Source: Cytophagaceae bacterium (GTDB lineage Bacteria; Bacteroidota; Bacteroidia; Cytophagales; Spirosomataceae). From it: a DNA stretch of 5,682 nucleotides. The stretch covers positions 1 through 5,682 of the forward strand of contig JADKIR010000006.1 of NCBI GenBank assembly GCA_016722655.1, written 5' to 3'. The notes beneath the pieces were generated by a model. The model saw only the letters and a list, made by a program, of their open reading frames with translations, had not been told where the DNA came from and did no database searches. Numbering within the stretch: position 1 is the first letter of the stretch; every line of letters begins with the position of its first letter. The position numbers were made by a program, and so were the translations under genes. This document shows positions 1 to 5,609 of the stretch, one piece after another.

Positions 1-210
1 CCACCCGCCCACCAGGGTGAGAACCAGGAAGGGGACGGCCTCGGCCAAGCCCGCAGGCCCAGCGCCAGGTCGCCGGTGAGCCCGTAGACCTGCCAGCCAG
101 GCACCGCGCTCTGATTCGGGGGTGGCCAGAAGGCCGGGGCCATGCCGGCGGTGAGCGCGGTACTCGGGGAAGCGCAGGAGGCGTGCGGGTCGTGGGCCAC
201 GAGGTCCGCA
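1..210 (-). other. Possible 5'-truncated or degraded coding remnant, unidentified
   Basis: Reading the minus strand leftwards from about 210 gives an open frame without stops. It contains protein-like stretches such as LTAGMAPAFWPPPNQSAV followed by GWQVYGLTGDLALGL. At about position 60 the sensible frame appears to shift by one base, giving AEAVPFLVLTLVGGW, which looks like a hydrophobic, possibly membrane, segment at the window edge. I do not recognise the family. The shift resembles the single-base breaks in the neighbouring genes. It could equally be chance open frame in GC-rich DNA, so I give it low weight. No other gene is supported in 1-264, and no clear promoter or ribosome binding site for the downstream helicase is visible. 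Confidence 0.2.
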
Positions 211-264
211 TGCTCAGGCGAGCGGGGCGGGGGTCGAGGGTGGGCTTCCCCTGCCCCCCCTGCT

Positions 265-1801
265 ATGACCCGCCCCGTGAACGCCGACGCGCCCGCCAAG
301 ACCTTCGCCGACCTGCCCGCCCCCCCGCCTTGCAGCGCGCCCTGGCCGCCCAGGGCTACGCCGAGCCCACCCCGGTGCAGGCGGCCGTGCTCGACCCCGC
401 GCTGGCCGGCAAGGACCTGCTGGTCTCCTCGCGCACCGGGTCCGGCAAGACCGTGGCCTTCGGCCTGTGCCTGGCCGAGTCGCTGCTCGGCGAGGCGCCC
501 ACCTTCGGCAAGGCCGGCCCGCCGCTCGGCCTGGTCGGCATCGCCCCCCACCCGCGAGCTGGCGGTGCAGGTCCAGCGCGAGCTGGGGTGGCTGCTCGGC
601 CCGGCCGGCGGCGTGGTGCTGGCCTGCGTGGGCGGGCTCGACCCGCGGCGCGAGGCCCGGGCCCTGGCCATCGGCGTGCACGTGGTGGTGGGCACGCCGG
701 GCCGCCTGGTGGACCACATCGAGCGCGGCGCCCTCGACCTCTCGGGGCTGGGCGCCCTGGTGCTCGACGAGGCCGACGAGATGCTCGACATGGGCTTCCG
801 CGAGAGCTGGAGGCCATCCTCTCGGCCTCGCCGCCGGAGCAGCGCACCATCCCTCTTCTCGGCCACCTGCCGAAGCCCATCACCGACCTGGCGCGCCAGT
901 ACACCCGCGAGCCGGCGGTGGCCGTACGCCGGCCCGCGAGCCACGCCGACGTCGACTACGGCCCACCTGGTGGCGCAGCGCGAGCGCGACGCGCCCTGGT
1001 CATGGTGCTGCACGCCGACCTGCCGGGCGACGCCCAGGCCCTGCAGCACCGCAGCGGCCGCACCGGCCGCGCCGGCAAGAAGGGGCAGGCGGTGCTGCTG
1101 TGCGCGCCGGCCGAGCGCTACAAGCTGGAGCGGATGCTGCGGGAGGCGGGGGTGACGGCCGAGTGGGCCCCGGTCCCCAGCGCCGAGGAGATCCGCAAGA
1201 AGGACGACGCCCGCCTGCAGGCCGAGGTGGCGGTCGGGCTGCTCGAGGGGCGCGACCCGGTGGCGCTGGCCCTGGCGCTGGTGCGCCGCCACCGCGCGGC
1301 GCTGCCGGCCGCCGAGGAGCTCCCGAGACGGCCCGGGCCGCCCGCGAGGCGCCCCGCGGCCCCCGCCCGCCCCGCGCCGGCCCGCCCAGCGACGCCATGT
1401 GGTTCCGGCTCACCATCGGCCGCGAGAAGAAGGCCGACCCCAAGTGGATCCTGCCGCTGGTCTGCCGCCGCGGTGGGGTGACCCGCGACGAGATCGGCAA
1501 GATCATCATCCTGGCCACCGAGACCCGCTTCCAGGTGGCCACCCACGCCGCGGCCCGCTTCGCCGACGCGGCCCGCGTGCCGGATCCGCGCGCGCCGGGG
1601 CTGCGCATCGACCCGGCGCGCCCGCCCGACGACCTGCGGCCCGGCGCCGCCTCACCCGCCGGCGCGCCCGCACGCCGCGCGGCCCGCCCGGCGTGGCGCC
1701 GGCCGAGGCCGCGCCCTGCGCCCGCTGCGCCGGCGCCCACAGCCGACGCGCGAGGGCCCGCGCCCGGCGCTCCCGCCACTCGCCCGGCCGGCTCCCGCTA
1801 G
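265..1801 (+). pseudogene. DEAD-box ATP-dependent RNA helicase with DbpA-type RNA-binding domain, frame-broken and internally deleted
   Basis: DEAD-box helicases use ATP to unwind or remodel RNA in the cytoplasm; those with a DbpA-type tail are linked to ribosome assembly. The ATG at 265 (MTRPVNADAP) is chosen because it leads directly into the FADLP start of the fold; no good Shine-Dalgarno precedes it. Visible motifs: Q motif GYAEPTPVQ (about 354-380), motif I SRTGSGKT (429-452), Ia PTRELAVQ (547-570), Ib TPGRL (about 694-708), II DEAD (766-777), III LFSAT (853-867), VI HRSGRTGR (1047-1070). These lie in three different frames. Breaks fall near 320-326 and 544-549 (C runs), 804, 851-853, 866-868, 960, 992 and 1322-1324. 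Motifs IV and V are absent: only about 60 codons separate III from VI, where about 150 are usual. The 3' end, after the DbpA domain, is a Pro/Arg/Ala-rich tail to the TAG at 1799-1801. The family call is firm. Whether the breaks are sequencing errors or real decay cannot be told from the sequence. Confidence 0.9.
1397..1625 (+). other. DbpA-type RNA-binding domain of the helicase (C-terminal segment)
   Basis: In the frame starting at 1397 the helicase continues with MWFRLTIGREKKADPKWI, then a CRRGGVTRDEIGKI stretch and ATETRFQVATHAA. This is the pattern of the RRM-like DbpA RNA-binding domain: an F/WFRLxIGR strand, a G-V-T-x-x-x-I-G helix, then a strand and helix ending near ARFADAAR. In the DbpA family this domain recognises structured RNA, classically in 23S rRNA, and targets the helicase core. 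It is joined to the core by a linker whose frame changes near 1322-1324 (LPETARAARE after the change). The domain itself is uninterrupted, so it would be recovered as a separate fragment by a gene caller. Confidence 0.8.
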
Positions 1802-1878
1802 CGGCCCCCGTCACGGCCCGGGCCACGGCACGGGCCACGCCGTGCGGCGGGACCAAGCCGGCGCGCCCAGCCGAGCCG
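1802..1878. terminator. Convergent intergenic gap with weak hairpin and 12-nt tandem repeat
   Basis: This is the only gap between the convergent helicase and histidine kinase ends. It holds two adjacent near-identical 12-mers, CACGGCCCGGGC (1812-1823) and CACGGCACGGGC (1824-1835), and a perfect six-base stem, GCACGG (1828-1833) with CCGTGC (1840-1845), around a six-base loop. There is no T run on either side, so it is not a textbook intrinsic terminator. Its position suggests a shared termination region, but stems of this size arise easily in such GC-rich DNA. Confidence 0.2.
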
Positions 1879-1989
1879 TCACGGGAAGGCGGCCCGCCAG
1901 GCCGGGTCACCGCCCGAGCGGCCCCAGCGACCGGGGGTCTGCGGCCGGCGGCGGCCCTGGCCCTGGTCGAGCGCGGCGCGCAGGCGCGC

Positions 1990-2310
1990 GCCGGGGCGTC
2001 GAAGGTGAGCGGCTTCATCACGAAGGCGTCGGCCCCGGCCATGGCGTCCTCCAGCCCCTCCGCGTAGCCGCTCATGAGCAGCACCGGCCGGCCCGGCCAG
2101 CGGGCCCGGAAGGCGCGGCCCAGCTCCGCCCCCCGCATCCCGGGCATCACCACGTCGGAGAGCAGCGCGTCCACCCGGCCGCCCGTCTGCTCCACCAGCT
2201 CCAGCGCCTGCGCCCCGCCCTCCGCCTCCAGCACCTGGTAGCCCAGCCGCACCAGGATGGAGCGGACCACCTGGATGGAGGGCTCATCGTCCACCACCAG
2301 CACGGTCTCG
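1990..2310 (-). other. Receiver (REC) domain of the hybrid kinase
   Basis: This domain begins at ETVLVVDDEPSIQ and is clean to about 1995. It has the acidic pair in VVDDE (Asp codons 2289-2291 and 2286-2288), the phospho-acceptor Asp (codon 2154-2156) in LLSDVVMPG, the switch Ser in LLMSGYAE, and the conserved Lys (codon 2013-2015) in VMKPL. All residues needed for phosphotransfer are therefore present. The GTG at 2303-2301 would let a gene caller report it as a free-standing response regulator, but the upstream HATPase runs into it through a short Ala/Pro/Arg linker with a one-base shift near 2320. A fused domain is more likely. There is no output domain after it. Confidence 0.82.
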
Positions 2311-2389
2311 CCGCGCCCGAGCGGCGCCGGCGCGGGGCCGCTGGCGAGGGCGCGCGGCGGGCGGACGCCGCCTCGGCGGCCGGCAGGTA

Positions 2390-3131
2390 GAGGTCGAAGC
2401 GCGTCCCGGCGCCCGGGGCGGTGAACAGCCGCGCGTGGCCGCCGTGCTGCCGCACCACGCCGTAGACCGTGGCCAACCCCAGCCCGGTGCCCTGGCCCCG
2501 CGCCTTGGTGGTGAAGAAGGGCTCGAAGGCGCGGGCGGCCACCTCGGGGGCCATGCCCGTGCCGGTGTCACTCACGAGCCGCACCATCGGCCCGGCGGCG
2601 GGCCGGTGGCCCCTCTCCAGCACCGGGCCGCCGCCACCGTGATGGTGAGCGTGCCGCCGCGGGGCATGGCGTCGCGGGCGTTGATGGCCAGGTTCATCAG
2701 CACCTGCTCGATCTGCGAGCGGTCGCCCAGGATCGGCGGGGCGCCCACGTCCAGGTCCAGGCGGACCACCACGTCCTCGCCGATGAGGCGGGCCAGCATG
2801 GGGGCGAAGGTGCGGCACACCTCCTCCAGCGGCAGGGGGTGGACCTCCAGCTGCTGCTTGCGCGAGAAGGCCAGCAGCTGCCGCGTCAGGGCGGCGGCGT
2901 GGCGCCCCGCCTCCAGGATGGTGCGCAGGTCGGCCGCCTGCGGGCCGCCGGGAGGGAGGTCGGCCGCCAGCAGCTCGCCCACGCCCAGGATGGTGGTGAG
3001 CAGGTTGTTGAAGTCGTGGGCCACCCCGCCGGCCAGCCGCCCGATGGACTCGAGCTTCACCGACTGGCGCCGCTCGTCCTCCAGGTGGCGCCGCTCGGTG
3101 ACGTCGACCAGGACGCCGGTGACCCGGGCGG
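2390..3131 (-). other. HisKA plus HATPase catalytic core of the hybrid kinase
   Basis: From VTERRHLEDERR (end of PAS) through the dimerisation and phospho-acceptor helix GRLAGGVAHDFNNLL, the frame is uninterrupted for about 500 bases to the N box, NLAINARDAMPRGGT. A one-base change near 2630 then leads to the ATP-lid half: SDTGTGMAPEV, FEPFFTTKARGQ, GTGLGLATVYGVV, and the closing strand GAGTRFDLYLP. N, G1, F and G2 boxes are all intact, so if the single shift is an error the kinase would be catalytically competent. The HDFNN signature is typical of soluble PAS-linked hybrid kinases. Confidence 0.85.
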
Positions 3132-3921
3132 CGCGCCGGCCAGGCCACCGCGCTGGCGTGCAGCTCCAGCCAGCGCGCTCCGGCGCGGCGGCTACGTGGT
3201 GCTCCAGCCGGGTGCGCCGGCCGCCCGAGGCGCGGCCGCCTAGCAGCGCCGCCACGGCCGCGATCCTCCTGGTGCACCGCGGCCACCTAGGCCTCCAGCG
3301 TGGCCGGGGCTGTTTCCAGCAGCGTGGCGGCGCCCTCCGACCAGGTGAGGCGCCCGGTCTCCAGGTCCTGGTCCACGCCCAGCGTGGCCGAGGCCGACAG
3401 CGCCAGCCGCAGGCGCGCCTCGCCCGGCGCAGCGCCTCTCGGTGCGGCGCCGCTCCGCCCACCTCGTCCTCAGCTCCTGGTTGGCGGCCCGAGCTTTGGC
3501 GGGTGCGGGGAGCCACGCCTTCTCGTCGAGGGCGGCGTTGAGCGCCAGCAGCTCGTGCAGCAGCGCCACGTTCTCCAGCCGGGAGGCGACCGTCTCCACC
3601 ACCCGCGCCAGCAGCGGGGTGACGTCCCCAGAGTGCGCCCATCGTCCTCGTGCACAGAGGAAGAGCCGCGCGGCATGGTGCGGCGGTGAAGGCAGAGCGC
3701 GCCAGGCGGGCGCCAGCGCGGGGAAGGGCGGCGTCCAGGCCGGCCTCGGCGGACTGGGCGCCACACGGCACAGCGCGCCGGAGCGCAGCGCCTCCACCAC
3801 CCGCGGCGAGGGCGAAGAGACGCGACAGTCCAGGCGGGCGTCGCTGCGGGCGTGGTGAACAAAGAGAACAACACGTCGGCCGGCACAGGGTCGCCCACCG
3901 CGCAGACGGCACGTCCTTCAA

Positions 3922-4117
3922 GATGAAGACCTGCTCAGCCCCACCTCAGGATGCCGGCGGCGTCAACCAACAGGTGACGTGCTCAGAGACCAGCCCCACA
4001 GGGCGGTATCGACCTGGCGCTCGGCCGCTGCTGATTCTCCTCAGGCCAGCTGAGTAACCAAGCCCCAGGTCGCGCAGGCGCTGGTTTACCCCACCAGCGG
4101 GCGGCACCGAGGTGAAC
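3922..4117. other. Lower-GC gap between kinase and hydrolase, no confident gene
   Basis: Hand counting gives 198 G+C in the 300 bases 3841-4140 (66%), clearly below the flanking genes. On the minus strand, if one base is removed from the G run at 4152-4156, the hydrolase frame continues as LDQPGQLVALLRFTSVPPAG and stays open to a TGA at 3948-3946, about 68 extra codons. The first dozen of these look like the usual hydrolase C-terminal helix; the rest is not recognisable. The kinase start probably also lies at the left edge of this stretch. No promoter, hairpin or repeat stands out. Confidence 0.35.
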
Positions 4118-4891
4118 CTAAGGAGCGCAACCAGCTGCCCAGGCTGGTCGAGGGGGTGTGTGGCCGGCCTCGGGGACCAGCTCCAGGCACGCGCCCAGAT
4201 TGTCCTTCGCAGACACGCGCGATGGCGGAAGAGGAGGCGTCATGAGGTTGGCGTTGTCGAGGCAGCGGGCGAAGTGCACGAAGGCCTTGCGCCCCGCGGC
4301 GGTCCGGAGCGGCGAGGTGAAGTCGGCCATGAGGGCCGCGTCCACCCGGTCCTTGTGGTACAGGCCGCGCCGCACCAGCACCGCGAAGGCGCCCAGGTCG
4401 AGCGCCGCCAGCAGCAGCTGGCGGATGACGGGGGTGCGCAGGGCGATGATGGGCTGGACCGGCCAGAAGTCGTAGCCGACCGGGTTCACCAGGGTCAGGC
4501 TGCGCAGGAGGGTGGGCTGGTTCACCGCCAGGATCTGGGCGATGCCGCCGCCCAGGTCGTGCCCCACCAGGTGGACGCCGGAGAGGCCGAGCGCCTGGCA
4601 GAACGGCCCCAGCCGCTCGGCGTGCGCCTTGAGGGCGTAGGAGGCGTCGAGCGGCAGGTCGGAGGCGCCGCAGCCGAGCAGGTCCACCGCCACCACGTCG
4701 TAGCGCCCGGTGGCGGCCAGGCGCTGCAGCACCCCCTCCCAGAGGAAGGAGTGGGTGGTGATGCCGTGCACCAGCAGGACCGGCTGGCCGGCCCCGGCGC
4801 GCCGGTAGGCCAGCCGGTGCGGCCCGACCTGGACCGTCTGGACCGGAGTCCGGGGCGCCGCCGGTGGCGGCTCGAGGTGCGGTGCGGGCAT
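4118..4891 (-). CDS. Alpha/beta hydrolase with Asp nucleophile elbow (epoxide hydrolase / haloalkane dehalogenase-like), damaged C-terminus
   Basis: A 257-residue soluble alpha/beta-hydrolase fold protein with no signal peptide; substrate unknown. The oxyanion-side motif is LLVHGITTHSFLW (about residues 39-51). The nucleophile elbow is LVGHDLGGG (residues 108-116), putting Asp112 where lipases carry Ser. This arrangement is found in epoxide hydrolases, haloalkane dehalogenases and relatives, which attack substrate through an ester intermediate. The catalytic His is His244 in LELVPEAGH. The acid-bearing strand normally found between NLMTP (about 215-219) and LELV is missing: only about 17 residues lie there. 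After His244 the frame departs at the G run 4152-4156 and ends at TAG 4120-4118 with an unlikely tail; the neighbouring frame gives a better one (LDQPGQLVALL). The start is ATG 4891-4889, since the fold begins soon after it and GGAGGGGAGG precedes it. The stop of mobA lies 65 bases upstream on the same strand, so co-transcription is likely. Other hydrolase roles remain possible. Confidence 0.83.
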   Translation of the reverse strand: MPAPHLEPPPAAPRTPVQTVQVGPHRLAYRRAGAGQPVLLVHGITTHSFLWEGVLQRLAATGRYDVVAVDLLGCGASDLPLDASYALKAHAERLGPFCQALGLSGVHLVGHDLGGGIAQILAVNQPTLLRSLTLVNPVGYDFWPVQPIIALRTPVIRQLLLAALDLGAFAVLVRRGLYHKDRVDAALMADFTSPLRTAAGRKAFVHFARCLDNANLMTPPLPPSRVSAKDNLGACLELVPEAGHTPPRPAWAAGCAP

Positions 4892-4902
4892 GCGGATGGG
4901 AG

Positions 4903-4912
4903 CCTCCCCTCC
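4903..4912 (-). promoter_or_regulatory. Shine-Dalgarno for the alpha/beta hydrolase
   Basis: On the minus strand GGAGGGGAGG lies 11 bases before the ATG at 4891-4889. It is the strongest purine-rich anti-16S match in the window. It supports that ATG over the upstream in-frame start, which would overlap the mobA 3' end and encode an Arg/Gly-rich stretch of no known fold. The spacing is slightly long. Confidence 0.6.
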
Positions 4913-4956
4913 AGGACAGCTCGTACCACGGTTCCGCCGGGCGCGGCCGCGTCGCC

Positions 4957-5556
4957 TTACCGGACCACCAGCCCGAGGCGCGCCGCGTCCTCGGGCGTGT
5001 TGACGTTCTCGAAGGCCCGCCCGTCCGGATCGATCAGGCGCCACTCGCTCTCCTCGATCACCCGCGCCCCCACCACCTCGGCCAGCTCAGGCGAGGGGTC
5101 GCCGCGCCGCAGCGCCCCGTCGAGCAGGGGGAGGCAGGCCCTGGACCAGAGGGCGAAGAGCGGCTCCAGCCGCCCTCCCCACCGCGGCATCACCGCGGCC
5201 GCGCCGGCGCGCCGCTCCACCAGGTGGGCCACCGAGGTGCGCGACAGGAACGGCATGTCGCAGGCGGCCGTGAAGACCCACTCGGAGGTGGAGGCCGTCA
5301 GGGCCGCGTGGACGCCGCCTGGGGCGCCCTTGCCGGGCAGGACGTCGGCCACCAGCGACGCGCCCAGGACGGCGTAGGGGCGCGGGTCGTTGGTCACCAC
5401 CAGCGAGGCGGCGAACAGCTCCTTGAAGAGCCGCAGCGAGCGCCCCGCGATGGGCGTGCCGTCCAGGCGGAGCAGCCCCTTCACCGCGCCGCCGAGCCGG
5501 GTGGCGCGGCCGCCGGCGATGAGGGCGCCCGTGACGTCGGGGTAGCGCGGAGGCAC
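4957..5556 (-). CDS. mobA: Molybdenum cofactor guanylyltransferase (MobA-like nucleotidyltransferase)
   Basis: MobA transfers GMP from GTP to molybdopterin-Mo in the cytoplasm, forming the guanine dinucleotide cofactor of DMSO-reductase-family enzymes. The 199-residue product is close to the usual length (about 190-200) and is uninterrupted. Visible features: the nucleotide-binding N-terminus ALIAGGRATRLGG with Lys26 (residues 11-26), PGKGAPGGVHAAL (74-86) at the place of the usual GPLAG loop, the metal-site Asp100 in AACDMPFL, and the closing FENVNTPEDAARL (182-194). In E. coli MobA the residue before the Lys is Asp (GGVDKGLL); here it is Val (GGAVKGLL). The start is GTG 5556-5554: an in-frame TAG sits only four codons upstream and no earlier start is available. 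No strong Shine-Dalgarno precedes it. It is followed on the same strand by the hydrolase. A related NTP transferase with another acceptor is the main alternative. Confidence 0.88.
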   Translation of the reverse strand: MPPRYPDVTGALIAGGRATRLGGAVKGLLRLDGTPIAGRSLRLFKELFAASLVVTNDPRPYAVLGASLVADVLPGKGAPGGVHAALTASTSEWVFTAACDMPFLSRTSVAHLVERRAGAAAVMPRWGGRLEPLFALWSRACLPLLDGALRRGDPSPELAEVVGARVIEESEWRLIDPDGRAFENVNTPEDAARLGLVVR

Positions 5557-5574
5557 GGCGGCACTCTAGCAGCG

Positions 5575-5600
5575 CGCCCGGTGTCCGTGGACCCCGGGCG
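5575..5600. repeat. Imperfect inverted repeat upstream of mobA
   Basis: The arms CGCCCGGTGTCC (5575-5586) and GGACCCCGGGCG (5589-5600) pair at 11 of 12 positions (one T opposite C) across a two-base centre. The repeat ends 18 bases before the GTG start of mobA. In the mobA transcript it would form a stable 5' hairpin; as DNA it is a dyad that could bind a dimeric regulator. No T run follows on either strand, so it is not a standard terminator. Confidence 0.5.
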
Positions 5601-5609
5601 ATTCGTGTC

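Larger units (their letters stand above)
1879..3921 (-). pseudogene. Hybrid sensor histidine kinase (sensor-PAS-HisKA-HATPase-receiver), frame-broken
   Basis: A signal-transducing kinase that autophosphorylates on His and passes the phosphate to Asp of its own C-terminal receiver. No transmembrane segment is seen, so it is probably cytoplasmic. In order: an unassigned, possibly GAF-like sensor (from about 3898, MGDPVPADVLFSLF, to about 3620); a coiled coil with ETVASRLENVALLHELLAL (about 3600-3540) and ELRTRWAERRR (about 3476-3440); a PAS fold (about 3418-3100, ending VTGVLVDVTERR); HisKA with phospho-acceptor His codon 3016-3018 in GGVAHDFNNLL; HATPase N box NLAINARDAM (about 2668-2697), G1 SDTGTGM (2552-2572), F box FEPFFTTK and G2 GQGTGLGLATVYG (about 2460-2500); then a receiver. 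The pieces sit in all three minus frames, with breaks near 3848, 3435, 3260, 3170, 3135, 2630, 2320 and 1990, plus a TAG at 3287-3289. After the last shift the frame stops at TGA 1881-1879. The start is uncertain: GTG 3898 and TTG 3921 are candidates. It lies downstream of the hydrolase on the same strand. The target pathway is unknown. Confidence 0.87.

Noticed and set aside
142..264. Upstream in-frame ATG at 142 as the helicase start.
   Set aside because: The 41 extra codons encode a low-complexity Gly/Ala/Ser peptide unlike the family's N-terminus; the ATG at 265 leads directly into the conserved FADLP segment.
320..1324. Programmed ribosomal frameshifting in the helicase C runs.
   Set aside because: There are at least eight changes in both directions, without a consistent slippery motif or downstream structure, and the adjacent kinase shows the same damage. 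Errors or decay explain it better.
1506..1985. Extension of the receiver frame leftwards to 1506, overlapping the helicase 3' end.
   Set aside because: After KPLTFDAPAR the peptide becomes Arg/Ala/Pro-rich. A one-base shift near 1990 gives the expected LRAALDQG helix and an early TGA at 1881-1879, so the extension is a frameshift artefact.
2435..3541. A plus-strand open frame of about 370 codons opposite the histidine kinase.
   Set aside because: It is the complement of the clear HisKA/HATPase motifs and has no recognisable protein features.
4892..5044. Upstream in-frame start at 5044 for the hydrolase.
   Set aside because: It would overlap the mobA 3' end and add an Arg/Gly-rich peptide; the ATG at 4891 has a good Shine-Dalgarno.
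4112..5377. A long plus-strand open frame (about 420 codons), the second longest in the window, opposite the hydrolase and mobA.
   Set aside because: It is antisense to two recognisable protein families, has Gly/Gln/His/Arg-rich low-complexity composition and no domain. Long shadow frames are expected at this GC content.
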